A stretch of 64,000 nucleotides of DNA from Clostridia bacterium (GTDB lineage Bacteria > Bacillota > Clostridia > Christensenellales > Aristaeellaceae), in assembly GCA_017429265.1 (NCBI GenBank), contig JAFRPG010000014.1, positions 1 to 64,000 on the forward strand, read 5' to 3'. A model generated the notes under the pieces. The model did not search any database and was not told the origin of the DNA. It saw nothing but the letters and a program-made list of their open reading frames with translations. Numbering within the stretch: position 1 is the first letter of the stretch; every line of letters starts with the position of its first letter. Positions 7,938-16,244 of this stretch are shown here, piece by piece. The position numbers and the translations under genes are program-made.

Positions 7938-9644
7938 ATGAAAAACTATTGGATCCTTACCCGCCTGATGCTGAAGAACATGGCTGCCTCGATGAATCCC
8001 TTCACGGGGATCTACGAGGACGGCCAGAAGAAGCAGAAAGCCATTTTCCGGATGCTGGGCATCGCCGCGCTGGCCCTGTTCGGCATCGGATCGGTGATCT
8101 ATCTCGAGATCCAGCTCTTCAACTTTGCCGGCAGCATGGGCGAGCAGCTGAACGCCGGATTCAAAGCCGCCGGCATGCAGGCCCAGTTCGACGACCCGAT
8201 GAAGCTGATCCCCGGCCTGGCCATCATGGCCTGCATGCTGATCACGCTCGTCATGGGCCTCTTCCAGGGGCTGAGCGAGCTGTACCAGGGCAAAGACGCG
8301 CCGTTCCTGGCCGTACTGCCCCTCTCCTCCCGCCAGATCTACGGCGCCCGGTTCACCTCCCTGTATGTCTCCGAGCTCCTGGTGAACCTGTTGCTGATGG
8401 GCCCGGCCTTCATCCTCTACGCGATCAAGTCCGGCAGCGTCCTGCCCGTGGCGCTCACCGCCATCCCCGTGTTCCTGCTGGTGCCGCTGATCCCGCTCGC
8501 CGCGGTCGCCCTGCTCAGCGCCCTGCTCATGCGGGTCAGCGTGATCTCCAAGCACCGCGAGTCCATCACGATGATCCTGAGCCTGGCTCTCGCCATGGCC
8601 TACAGCATCGGCATCTCCGTGTTCAACGGCAGCTCGGATGGGAATCAGTCCTCCGCCATGCTTCAGAGCATCATGGAACCCAACGGCCTGGTGAACAGCG
8701 TGCTCCGCGCCTTCCCTCCGGCCCAGTGGGCGCTGCGCGGCCTGATGGGCGACATTCCGCAACTCCTGCTCCTGTTCGGCGTCAGCGCGGCCGCAACGCT
8801 GCTGGTGATCTTCCTGATCGGTCCCGGATACCTTGATCAGGCCCTGTCCACCACCGAGCGGACCGTCGTGGCCCACGGCTCCCGCAATGCCGGTCGGATG
8901 GCCTCGCATTCCGTGCTGCGCACCCTGCACAGCCTGGAGTGGAAGATGCTCCTGCGCACCCCCTCCTGGCTCTTCAACGGCCTGGCCGGTGTCCTCATCT
9001 TCCCGATCGTGATGGGCTTCGGCATCTTCTCCGGCCTTTCCCGGTCCCCGGAAGGACTCGATTACATCCGTGCACAGCTTGCGGGCGTGCATCCGGCCTA
9101 CATCATCGTCTTCGGGGCAGCCCTTCTCGGCTTCGGCAGCATGGTCAACCCCGTGGTCTCCACCGCCGTGTCCCGCGAGGGCGGCAGCTGGCCCTTCGCC
9201 CTGGCCCTGCCGGTCCGCCAGGCTGACCGCTTCATGGCCAAGCTCCTGGTGGGCTCGGAGATCAACCTGCTCTGCTCCCTCCTCATCGGCATTGTCAGCG
9301 CCGTCATCATGGGGATCCCCGTTCAGCAGGTGGCCGCCGCGCTGGCCCTGGCCATGCTGGTGGACTGGGCCGCGGCCGCCGGCTCCCTCTGGATCGACGC
9401 CACGCACCCGCACTTCAAATGGACCAACGAGATGGAGGCCATCAAGAAGAACTTCAATCAGGTCATCGGCATGGTGGTCTGGGTGGTCTGCGTCGCCCTG
9501 TGCGTCGTCGTCGGCATCTTCAGCTGGCGCCTCGGCCCCGACGGCTTCTGCGCGTGCGTCATGGGCATGGCCCTGGCGGAAGCCCTGTTCACCTCCTGGA
9601 TGGTCTTCGCCGCCGCCGAAAAAACGGCCGTGCTCGCGGAGTGA
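7938..9644 (+). CDS. ABC-2 type exporter permease
   Basis: 568 residues with about twelve hydrophobic segments in two groups (roughly 40–65, 95–115, 140–260; then 285–305, 350–400, 440–480, 510–560). The loop between them includes a charged stretch around 310–335. No catalytic motif is seen, as expected for a permease. It follows its ATPase gene by 13 nt, and the pair ends at the terminator at 9660. Large permeases of this layout occur in Clostridia as putative ABC-2 exporters. Possible cargo includes peptides, drugs or lipids, which the sequence does not show. Confidence 0.88.
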   Translation: MKNYWILTRLMLKNMAASMNPFTGIYEDGQKKQKAIFRMLGIAALALFGIGSVIYLEIQLFNFAGSMGEQLNAGFKAAGMQAQFDDPMKLIPGLAIMACMLITLVMGLFQGLSELYQGKDAPFLAVLPLSSRQIYGARFTSLYVSELLVNLLLMGPAFILYAIKSGSVLPVALTAIPVFLLVPLIPLAAVALLSALLMRVSVISKHRESITMILSLALAMAYSIGISVFNGSSDGNQSSAMLQSIMEPNGLVNSVLRAFPPAQWALRGLMGDIPQLLLLFGVSAAATLLVIFLIGPGYLDQALSTTERTVVAHGSRNAGRMASHSVLRTLHSLEWKMLLRTPSWLFNGLAGVLIFPIVMGFGIFSGLSRSPEGLDYIRAQLAGVHPAYIIVFGAALLGFGSMVNPVVSTAVSREGGSWPFALALPVRQADRFMAKLLVGSEINLLCSLLIGIVSAVIMGIPVQQVAAALALAMLVDWAAAAGSLWIDATHPHFKWTNEMEAIKKNFNQVIGMVVWVVCVALCVVVGIFSWRLGPDGFCACVMGMALAEALFTSWMVFAAAEKTAVLAE

Positions 9645-9659
9645 TCCTTCCCCCTGATC

Positions 9660-9694
9660 AAAACGCCCGCCGCTGTCACAAGCGGCGGGTTTTC
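9660..9694. terminator. Bidirectional intrinsic terminator
   Basis: CCCGCCGCT (9666–9674) pairs with AGCGGCGGG (9681–9689), with AAAA before and TTTT after. It lies between convergent genes. Confidence 0.85.
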
Positions 9695-9709
9695 GAGTGC
9701 TTCCGGCTT

Positions 9710-10540
9710 TCAGAGGTATCCCCGTTCCCGGAGCCAGGCGGCGGAGCGCTCCAGGGCCCGGGCTGTCTTGGTCTCGAGGACGCAGCGGCAGGCGTGATCC
9801 TCCGCCGTGCGCAGGCGGGCGATGAGGTCGATCTCCCCGTCGCCCAGGGCGAGGTGGTTGCGCGGCGGCTTCTCCGTCCCGTCATGGATGTGGAAGTGCC
9901 TGAGCCGGCCGGCCCTCTCCTCCATGAAGGGAACGTCCGTCTCCCCCACGGCCTTCGAGTGACCGATGTCCCAGGTCAGACCGAAGTGCGGGCTCTCCAG
10001 CAGCAGGTCGATCGCCTGCCGCTCGTAGCCGCGGAAGCCGTCCGTGTTCTCCAGCACGATCATCAGCGGGTCATCCCCGATCCATTCGCCGCACCTGGCG
10101 CGGAAGTCCGCAAAGGCCCCGAGGTAGCGGTCGATGTCCCGATCGTACAGCTGCACCTTCCGGTCCGGGAGGGTGATGTGCACGCCGTGGCACAGGTGCA
10201 TGTTCAGCGTCAGCGGCTGCGACGGATCCCCGAAGCGGTCCCGCAGCGGGAGCAGGCGTTTCGCCGCGCCGACGGTCCGGCGGACAGTCTCCAGCCATGC
10301 ACCGGACACCAGCGGATTGTAATCCGCGATGTTCAGGTTTTCGTCCAGATGGACCGTATAGTAGATCCCGGCCTTCTCAGCGATCTCCGTCAGCGCCCCG
10401 GTCCGCCCGAGCTCCTCCGCCTGATACTCGGGGAAGTTCATGTTCAGTTCGATGAACTTCAGCCCGAGCCGTGCGCACAGGTCCGCGTTTTCGGCGAGGG
10501 AACGGAATTCCACCAGCGTCGGCATCCCGAACTGCAGCAT
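9710..10540 (-). CDS. Sugar phosphate isomerase/epimerase-like TIM-barrel protein
   Basis: 276 residues. The layout fits the xylose isomerase-like/AP endonuclease 2 TIM barrel: the first strand with FIELNMNFP, the metal-site candidates HLCHG (about 115), IVLENT (about 163, Glu), TWDIGHS (about 192, Asp and His) and FHIHDG (about 217). These Glu/Asp/His positions are where the family binds a divalent metal. Members isomerise sugars or inositol derivatives, or act on DNA. The substrate here is open. It sits 16 nt behind the histidine phosphatase gene on the same strand, which favours a role in sugar phosphate metabolism. Confidence 0.82.
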   Translation of the reverse strand: MLQFGMPTLVEFRSLAENADLCARLGLKFIELNMNFPEYQAEELGRTGALTEIAEKAGIYYTVHLDENLNIADYNPLVSGAWLETVRRTVGAAKRLLPLRDRFGDPSQPLTLNMHLCHGVHITLPDRKVQLYDRDIDRYLGAFADFRARCGEWIGDDPLMIVLENTDGFRGYERQAIDLLLESPHFGLTWDIGHSKAVGETDVPFMEERAGRLRHFHIHDGTEKPPRNHLALGDGEIDLIARLRTAEDHACRCVLETKTARALERSAAWLRERGYL

Positions 10541-10556
10541 GGTTCCCCTTCCCCCT

Positions 10557-11300
10557 TCAGTCCCAGTCGATCGGCTCGGTGGTGTCCCGGCCGGTGTAGA
10601 TCTCGGGGAACTGCGCCGCCGTGGAGGGGCGCTCGTCGTCCGCCAGCAGGTGGGAGACGTCGCCCAGCATCTCGCAGCGCCACCAGACCTCCCCCTTCAC
10701 CCGCTCCTCAGTCACGAAAGAGGTCACGGAGGATGGCGTCATGCACATCCCCTGCCACAAGGCCGCCGGGGAGAGGCCCAGCAGGTCCGCCGTCATCGCC
10801 ATCGCGATCCCGAAGTGGCAGAAGCAGACGATCACGCCGCGCCGGTTGTCGTCGCAGCGCCACACCGCGCCGTCCCGCGTGTAGCCGAAGCGGCCGAGCA
10901 GGGCCGCGAGCCCCTGCCGTGTCTCCTCCCACACCGCGGGCACGTCCGTCCCGGCGTAGGCGGGGGCCTCCAACCAGCGGTCAGCCCGGGTCATCTCCGG
11001 GTACCGCTCCACCTGCCGCGGCGGAAAGTCCCAGGGGATGCGGACGGCCCCGGTATCGGGATCGACCGCGCGGCCGCGGAACTCCTGCAGCCACGGCAGG
11101 ATCTCCGCCTCCGCGCCGACCCGCTCCATCGTGGGCTTTGCCGTGTCCCGCGCCCGTCCGAGGGGCGAGACGAACCAGCCCTCCACGTTCTTCAGCCGGG
11201 AGAGTCTTCTCGAAAGCAGCTCCGCCTCGCACCGGCCGCGCGGGGTCAGGGAATCATGGGCGTAATCGGGCTCCGCGTGCCGCACCAGCAGCAGACGCAT
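10557..11300 (-). CDS. Histidine phosphatase (phosphoglycerate mutase-like)
   Basis: 247 residues from the ATG at 11300, preceded by GGGGGAG. The phosphohistidine motif LLVRHAEPD begins at residue 4, with catalytic His8 and Arg7. The second conserved Arg lies in SPLGRARDT and the second His in VCFCHFG. This is the branch 1 histidine phosphatase family, which includes broad-specificity sugar phosphatases and phosphoglycerate mutases. Substrate unknown. It is likely co-transcribed with the TIM-barrel gene downstream. Confidence 0.9.
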   Translation of the reverse strand: MRLLLVRHAEPDYAHDSLTPRGRCEAELLSRRLSRLKNVEGWFVSPLGRARDTAKPTMERVGAEAEILPWLQEFRGRAVDPDTGAVRIPWDFPPRQVERYPEMTRADRWLEAPAYAGTDVPAVWEETRQGLAALLGRFGYTRDGAVWRCDDNRRGVIVCFCHFGIAMAMTADLLGLSPAALWQGMCMTPSSVTSFVTEERVKGEVWWRCEMLGDVSHLLADDERPSTAAQFPEIYTGRDTTEPIDWD

Positions 11301-11432
11301 ATCGCTCCCCCCTCTGTTTATGTTCATATGGATCCCGCCGCCATTGTAGCATGGATCGGCGCAAAAGAAAAGCATCCCGGCCGGCGTCCGGATCTTTCCG
11401 CACGCTTTTACAAGCGTTTCGCGCGAAAGCGC

Positions 11433-11461
11433 ATGACAAACACGCCCATCTCTGCTATAAT
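11433..11461 (+). promoter_or_regulatory. Promoter for the 11493 gene and uracil-DNA glycosylase
   Basis: ATGACA (11433–11438), a 17-bp spacer, perfect TATAAT (11456–11461). Confidence 0.65.
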
Positions 11462-11492
11462 GACTGCTGACATGACAAGGAGGTGAGGGCAA

Positions 11493-12107
11493 GTGGAGGA
11501 GGAACGCTATGTGCCGCTGTTCGGGCGACCCGCTGCGGACGCGCCGGAGGACGTCCCCCCGCAGGACGAGACGACCGGCTACGTGCCGCAGTTCGGCCCC
11601 GAAACGCCCGCGGAAGGAGACGCAGGCTTCGCGCCCGAGCCCGGCCGCGCCTTCGGCCCCGACGCCCCGACCCTCGCCGGCACGGCGCCCTACGCCCAGC
11701 AGTTCACCCCGCCGGAGAGTGACGAGCCCTACGAGCATCTGTTCACCGGCGACGGCGCCGGCGCGGAGCCCGAAGCGGACGGCTTCACGGACGACGGGGA
11801 GGAATACTACGAGGAGGACGGCTACGTCTTCACAAAGAAGGAGCTGGAGAAGGAGTCCGCGGAGACCGACTGGCGCGACGTGGAAGACCCGGAGGAGCGC
11901 GAGGAGCTCCTCGCCCGGCGCGACTTCTTCCGCACCCTTTCCGGCGTCAGCGACGTGGTGCTGGTCTTCCTGCTCACCGGCGCGATCCTCATCCTGATCT
12001 GGCTGATCGTGGCGCTGGTCCGCTATGTCCAGTCCGACCTGCCCGAGCGCTTCACCCTGCTGCAGCATCTCGGCAGCCTTCCGCGGGGCGGTGATTTCCA
12101 TGTCTGA
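11493..12107 (+). CDS. Acidic single-pass membrane protein, GTG start
   Basis: 204 residues, no recognised family. The start is GTG at 11493, supported by AAGGAGGTGA 7–16 nt upstream. Residues 1–130 are acidic and low in complexity, with repeated short motifs such as YVPLFGRP, YVPQFGPE, YAQQFTPP and YEHLFTGD at spacings of about 20–30. A hydrophobic segment (about 158–180) near the C-terminus suggests tail-anchoring with the acidic part in the cytoplasm. The four YxxxF repeats could be docking sites for a partner. It overlaps the glycosylase gene by 8 nt. Confidence 0.7.
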   Translation: MEEERYVPLFGRPAADAPEDVPPQDETTGYVPQFGPETPAEGDAGFAPEPGRAFGPDAPTLAGTAPYAQQFTPPESDEPYEHLFTGDGAGAEPEADGFTDDGEEYYEEDGYVFTKKELEKESAETDWRDVEDPEEREELLARRDFFRTLSGVSDVVLVFLLTGAILILIWLIVALVRYVQSDLPERFTLLQHLGSLPRGGDFHV

Positions 12108-12708
12108 GGTCACCTGGGACACCCTGCACAGCCAGATCGCCGCCTGCCGCCGCTGCGGCCTGTGCGGCGGGATCACGAACAAGGTGCCCGGCCAGGGCGA
12201 CACGTCGTCGCCGCTGATGCTCCTCGGCGAGGGGCCGGGCCGCCAGGAGGACGAGCAGGGGCTCGCCTTCGTCGGACCGGCGGGTCAGCTGCTGACGAAA
12301 ATGCTGGCCGCCATCGGTCTGCCCCGGGAGCGCGTCTACATCTGTAACTGCGTCAAATGCCGTCCGCCGCAGAACCGCACGCCCCTGCCGGAGGAGATCG
12401 CCGCCTGCCATGTGCACCTCGCGATGCAGCTGTGGCTGCTCCGCCCGCGGGTGATCCTCCTCCTCGGCGCGACCGCCGGACGGGCCGCCCTCGGCGACGG
12501 CTTCCGCATCACCCGGGACCGCGGCGTCTGGGTGGAGCGCAAGGGCGTCTGGATCCTCCCCACCTATCACCCGAGCTATCTGCTGCGCGCCCCGGAGCAC
12601 AAGCGCGAGGCCTGGGAGGATCTGCAGGCCCTGCGGGAAAAGCTGCTGGACCTCGGCCTCTACCCGGACCTGCTGGACGCGCGGCCCGAAAACGATCCGT
12701 CAAGTTGA
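12100..12708 (+). CDS. Family 4 uracil-DNA glycosylase (iron–sulfur type)
   Basis: 202 residues from the ATG at 12100. It removes uracil from DNA as the first step of base excision repair. Cys16 and Cys19 in CRRCGLC and two cysteines in CNCVKCRPPQNR give the four ligands expected for the 4Fe-4S cluster of family 4 enzymes. The active-site motif GEGPGRQEDEQG is near residues 43–54, FVGPAG follows, and the second motif HPSYLLR lies near 165. Length and layout match thermostable-type UDGs. The start lies inside the end of the upstream gene, so translation is probably coupled. Confidence 0.93.
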   Translation: MSEVTWDTLHSQIAACRRCGLCGGITNKVPGQGDTSSPLMLLGEGPGRQEDEQGLAFVGPAGQLLTKMLAAIGLPRERVYICNCVKCRPPQNRTPLPEEIAACHVHLAMQLWLLRPRVILLLGATAGRAALGDGFRITRDRGVWVERKGVWILPTYHPSYLLRAPEHKREAWEDLQALREKLLDLGLYPDLLDARPENDPSS

Positions 12709-12733
12709 CACGGGTCACCGGGTGTGCTATCTT
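12705..12733 (+). promoter_or_regulatory. Promoter for the 12763–16188 gene cluster
   Basis: TTGACA (12705–12710), a 17-bp spacer, TATCTT (12728–12733). It overlaps the stop codon of the glycosylase gene. Confidence 0.7.
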
Positions 12734-12762
12734 CTGGGGGTATGAAAGGAGTCGTTTCCGCG

Positions 12763-13545
12763 ATGAGAACAAGGCTGATCGCATGCCTGCTGCTGGCCTG
12801 CCTGCTGTGCGGGTCGGCCTTTGCGGAGGAGTCCGTCCTCCGCGGCTATGACAAGAACAGCGGCTATATCTACGTCACCCTCGGCCGGTATCCGCAGACG
12901 AGGGAGGGCGAGGTGCTGCCGATCCTCTGGCGCGTGCTCACCGTCGATGAGGAGAAGGCTTACCTCTGCAGCGAGTATGTGCTCTTCGCCCGCCCGATGC
13001 ACCCGGACCTGAAGGAGTACCGCGACAAGCTGAAGGGCGACTTCGCCCAGACCGAGCTGTGCCATTACCTGAACACCGTCTTCGCCGAAACCGCCTTCAC
13101 GCAGGAGGAGACGGACATGCTTCTCCCCTGCGAGAACTTCGGCAAGGTCTTCCTGCTCGACGCCTCCGACCTGACGAACAAGGCCATCGGCATGGGCAAG
13201 GAGACGAACATGAAGCGGGAAGGCCCCGGCCTGCGCGCCTGGGGCACGGACTGGGCGATCCACAACAACGGGGTCGAGAAGGAAAAGCAGCGGCTCTACG
13301 TGTTCCAGAAGAAATACGGCAGCCACAGCCCCTACTGGGTGCGGAACCAGTCCACGACCGACGGCCGCCACGCCCGCTGCACCAAGGACGGCGGCCAGCT
13401 GGGCCACATCGAGGTAGGCCGCGAGAACGAAGGCGTCCGCCCGGCCCTGTACCTCGCCCTTGACCGCTATGCCGTCGCGGGCGGTTCCGGGACGATGGAA
13501 GACCCCTTCACGCTGATCCCGCTGAATACCGACGAGGAGGAATGA
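12763..13545 (+). CDS. Secreted DUF6273-like protein
   Basis: 260 residues from the ATG at 12763 (AAAGGAG 12 nt upstream). Residues 1–22 form a signal peptide ending near SAFA. The mature part shows the pattern of DUF6273: LGRYPQT followed by a WRVL strand, CSEYVLF, HYLN with an F-T-Q-E-E helix, YWVRNQS and a final GVRPALYLALD. In this family these elements make a compact domain found in many secreted Clostridia proteins, whose function is not known. A second, intracellular-looking double version is encoded at 57586–59199. It is first in an operon with a phosphodiester glycosidase and an Lgt-like protein. Confidence 0.8.
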   Translation: MRTRLIACLLLACLLCGSAFAEESVLRGYDKNSGYIYVTLGRYPQTREGEVLPILWRVLTVDEEKAYLCSEYVLFARPMHPDLKEYRDKLKGDFAQTELCHYLNTVFAETAFTQEETDMLLPCENFGKVFLLDASDLTNKAIGMGKETNMKREGPGLRAWGTDWAIHNNGVEKEKQRLYVFQKKYGSHSPYWVRNQSTTDGRHARCTKDGGQLGHIEVGRENEGVRPALYLALDRYAVAGGSGTMEDPFTLIPLNTDEEE

Positions 13546-13549
13546 CCGT

Positions 13550-14518
13550 ATGAAAGCTTCCATCCTGCGCTGGACGCTCGCCGTCCTGATGCTACTGTGC
13601 CTCGCGCTGACGGTGGCCGCCCCCGCCATGGCGGAGGAGAGCACCCCCGCGCTGCCCCTCGACTTTACGCAGGGCGGCACGAAGACCAAGGAGGCCAACT
13701 GGACCTACGAGGGCAAAAACCCCGTCGCCTACAGCGATTCCACGATCGAGATGACCGTGGAGCAGGGTAGCGTGACTCTTAAGGTCAAGGGCAAGCAGGT
13801 CAAGCATGAGACTTTTGTCGTGCGGATCAGGATCGCCGATGTCAGCCAGCTGCGCACGGCCGTGAGCAAGGATACCTACACCGGCCGCGGCCAGGCCAAG
13901 GCCGAGAGCATCGCTTCCAGCAAGAACGCCGTCGTGGCCATGAACGGCGACTTCTTCAAGTATGAGAACGACGTCGGCTACGTCGTGCGGCAGGGCGAGC
14001 TGATCCGCGACGCCACGGGCAACCGCCGCAAGCGCCTCTTCGACATGCTGCTCATCGACAGCGCCGGCGACTTCCACGTGATCCCCTCCGCCACGACGAA
14101 GAGCATCGAAGCCTTCATCGCCGACGAGCTGACCCCCTTCGGCCTGACCGTGCTCGACACCTTCAACCTCGGCCCGGCCCTGGTGCTCGAGGGCGAGGTG
14201 CAGGACATGGCAGATACCGAAGCCGCCCGCGAGGGCATGTACCAGTGGAAGTATCCCCAGCAGCGCATCTGCCTCGTGCAGACCGGTCACCTCGAATACG
14301 CCATCGTGGAGGTCTACGGCAAGACCGACTCCTCCGCCGGCATGACCCTGCAGCAGTTCGCCGAGTTCGTCCTCGAGCAGTGCCCGGAAGCCATCGTGGC
14401 CTACAACCTCGACGGCGGCGGCTCCACCAACCTGATCGTGAACGGCAAGCGCGTCTGCAAGACGCCCGGCATCCGGGAGATCACCGACATCATTTACTTT
14501 GCTTCCGCGGAGGAGTAA
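13550..14518 (+). CDS. Secreted phosphodiester glycosidase (NAGPA-like) family protein
   Basis: 322 residues with a signal peptide (about 1–27, ending APAMA). The phosphodiester glycosidase domain is indicated by VVAMNGDFF near residue 125 and NLDGGGSTNLIVNG near 285, both characteristic of the family related to the mammalian mannose-6-phosphate uncovering enzyme. Bacterial members are exported and probably cleave GlcNAc or other sugar phosphodiesters in cell-wall polymers. The exact substrate is not shown. It starts 4 nt after the DUF6273 gene and ends 3 nt before the Lgt-like gene, so the three are one transcript. Confidence 0.9.
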   Translation: MKASILRWTLAVLMLLCLALTVAAPAMAEESTPALPLDFTQGGTKTKEANWTYEGKNPVAYSDSTIEMTVEQGSVTLKVKGKQVKHETFVVRIRIADVSQLRTAVSKDTYTGRGQAKAESIASSKNAVVAMNGDFFKYENDVGYVVRQGELIRDATGNRRKRLFDMLLIDSAGDFHVIPSATTKSIEAFIADELTPFGLTVLDTFNLGPALVLEGEVQDMADTEAAREGMYQWKYPQQRICLVQTGHLEYAIVEVYGKTDSSAGMTLQQFAEFVLEQCPEAIVAYNLDGGGSTNLIVNGKRVCKTPGIREITDIIYFASAEE

Positions 14519-14521
14519 GCG

Positions 14522-15703
14522 ATGGAACCGTTCCGCCTCACCCTGACGATCTATCCCCTCGGCGCCCTGCTGGCCCTGTGCGCCGTCCCCTGCCTGGTGC
14601 TGACCGCGTACGGGATGAACAGGCGCTGTCTGAAAGCCGGGACCGCCGGCTGGTTCGCCCTCCTGTGCGTGCCGCTCGCCTTCCTGCTGTCCCGCCTCGG
14701 CTACTGCCTGATGCAGCTGGACCTGCTCATTGACGACTGGGGCATGCTTCTGCGGGTCACCGACGGCGGCTTCCTGCTCTGGGGCGCCCTCGCGGGCGGG
14801 CTGCTCGCCGCCTGGCTCACCGGCAGGATCACCGGGCAGAAGAGCGGCGGCATCGCCGACAGTGCGGTCATCCCGGCCCTGCTCCTGATCATCGTCGGCC
14901 GCGTCGCCTGTGGGTTCCTCTTCAAGGACACGGGCATCGGTCTGGACCTGGAGAGCTGGTTCGCGCCGGAGGAGACCGATCCCGCCCTGCGCTACAGCCT
15001 CTTCGCGCCGGAGAACTACAGCTTCTTCGAGCGCTTCCCCTTCGCGGTCAAAAACTACTACGACGAGTGGAGCTGGGCGGTCTTCGTCCCCGAAGCCCTG
15101 TGGGCCGCGGGCATCGCCCTCATCCTCTGGCGGATGAAGGAGCCCCGTCCGGGCGGACGCACGACCCTCTTCCTCCTCCTCTACGCCGCCGGTCAAGTCG
15201 TCCTCGAGGCGCTGCTGCGCGGTGAGGTCCTCCACCTGCCCTGGCTGAACTTCGTCCGGGCAAACCAGATCCTCTGCGGCGTCGCGATCGTCGCCGTCTG
15301 GGCGGTCTGCCTGCACGGATCGGGCGTGAAGACCTGGAAGGCCCTCGCGGCCCTCGCGCAGGTCATTGCGGCGATGGGCATCGTGGTGGCGATGGAGTTC
15401 GCGGCCTTTGAGAAGAAGATCTCCTTCCTCGAGACCGTCCCCGCGGATGTCTGCCACCTGATCATGCTGGCCGCCTGCGCGTGGATCGTCCTCGCGATCC
15501 TTCCTCTGTGGAAGCGGAAGTACCGTGATCCGCTCCCCGCCCCGGATCCCCGGCCCGACCCCGTGCCGGCCCCCGCACTGCCCGCATGGCAGCCGGAGCG
15601 CGCCCTTCCCGCTCTCCCCGCCGGCGAACCGGCCCGCAGGGAGAAGAAGGGCAAAAAGGACAAGAAGAAGAAAGACAAAAAGGGCAAGAAAAAGAAGAAA
15701 TGA
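14522..15703 (+). CDS. Divergent prolipoprotein diacylglyceryl transferase-like membrane protein with polylysine tail
   Basis: 393 residues, longer than a typical Lgt. About eight membrane segments occupy residues 10–330. Similarity to Lgt is seen in GGFLLWGALAGG near residue 80–91, an Arg in IVGRVACG near 127, and the pattern EALLRGE…NFVRANQIL near 235–260, which resembles the last catalytic region of Lgt. The C-terminal 60 residues are Pro-rich and end in a dense Lys/Gly tail (KKGKKDKKKKDKKG). This could be an active Lgt paralogue or a repurposed one; I cannot tell if all catalytic residues remain. Confidence 0.68.
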   Translation: MEPFRLTLTIYPLGALLALCAVPCLVLTAYGMNRRCLKAGTAGWFALLCVPLAFLLSRLGYCLMQLDLLIDDWGMLLRVTDGGFLLWGALAGGLLAAWLTGRITGQKSGGIADSAVIPALLLIIVGRVACGFLFKDTGIGLDLESWFAPEETDPALRYSLFAPENYSFFERFPFAVKNYYDEWSWAVFVPEALWAAGIALILWRMKEPRPGGRTTLFLLLYAAGQVVLEALLRGEVLHLPWLNFVRANQILCGVAIVAVWAVCLHGSGVKTWKALAALAQVIAAMGIVVAMEFAAFEKKISFLETVPADVCHLIMLAACAWIVLAILPLWKRKYRDPLPAPDPRPDPVPAPALPAWQPERALPALPAGEPARREKKGKKDKKKKDKKGKKKKK

Positions 15704-15720
15704 GAGCGGAGGGAATTCCC

Positions 15721-16188
15721 ATGCAGGATCAGCAGCCCACCCCACCCCGTCAGAACAAAACGGTCATCCTGACCGCAGTCCTCGTCCTCGCGGTCATCGC
15801 GGTCCTGGCCGTCTTCGGTGTGATCATGAGCAACCGCCCGAAGGACACCGAACCGACCCCCGCCCCCACGCGGAACCCGATCGCCGTCATGCAGACACTC
15901 GTGGGGGACTGGACGCAGACGAAGGAGGACGCGCGGGGTCTAGTCACCATGAGCCTCCACGGCGACAACACCGCCCGCTTCACCTTCCATGACATCTTCA
16001 ACGCGGAGCCCGTCGGGGAGGCCGGCCGCTGGTCCGGCTCGGACGGGGTCATCACGCTGATCACCGCGGACGGCGCGTTCACCGATTACACCTTCACCCT
16101 GGAAAGCGATACGCTGACCCTGACGGACTCCAACGGGATCAGCGTCTCCTACCGCCGCGCGGCGGCCGATCCAGCTCCCGCGGAATAA
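15721..16188 (+). CDS. Membrane-anchored lipocalin-like small protein
   Basis: 155 residues from the ATG at 15721 with GGAGGG 7 nt upstream. A short polar start is followed by one transmembrane segment (about 16–37), a Thr/Pro linker, and a C-terminal domain of about 100 residues predicted as beta strands (LVGDWTQT, ARFTFHD, GRWSGSDGVITL, YTFTLESDTLTLTD). The G-x-W start and strand pattern resemble lipocalin-like domains of Clostridia surface proteins. Function unknown. Last gene of the cluster that starts at 12763. Confidence 0.68.
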   Translation: MQDQQPTPPRQNKTVILTAVLVLAVIAVLAVFGVIMSNRPKDTEPTPAPTRNPIAVMQTLVGDWTQTKEDARGLVTMSLHGDNTARFTFHDIFNAEPVGEAGRWSGSDGVITLITADGAFTDYTFTLESDTLTLTDSNGISVSYRRAAADPAPAE

Positions 16189-16198
16189 CATTGCCAAA

Positions 16199-16226
16199 GG
16201 AAAAGACGGGACCATCCCGCCTTTTT
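16199..16226. terminator. Intrinsic terminator
   Basis: AAAAGACGGGA pairs with TCCCGCCTTTTT across a CCA loop, with one mismatch. It lies between convergent genes. Confidence 0.65.
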
Positions 16227-16244
16227 CGTTTGCCCGGAGCGCGC

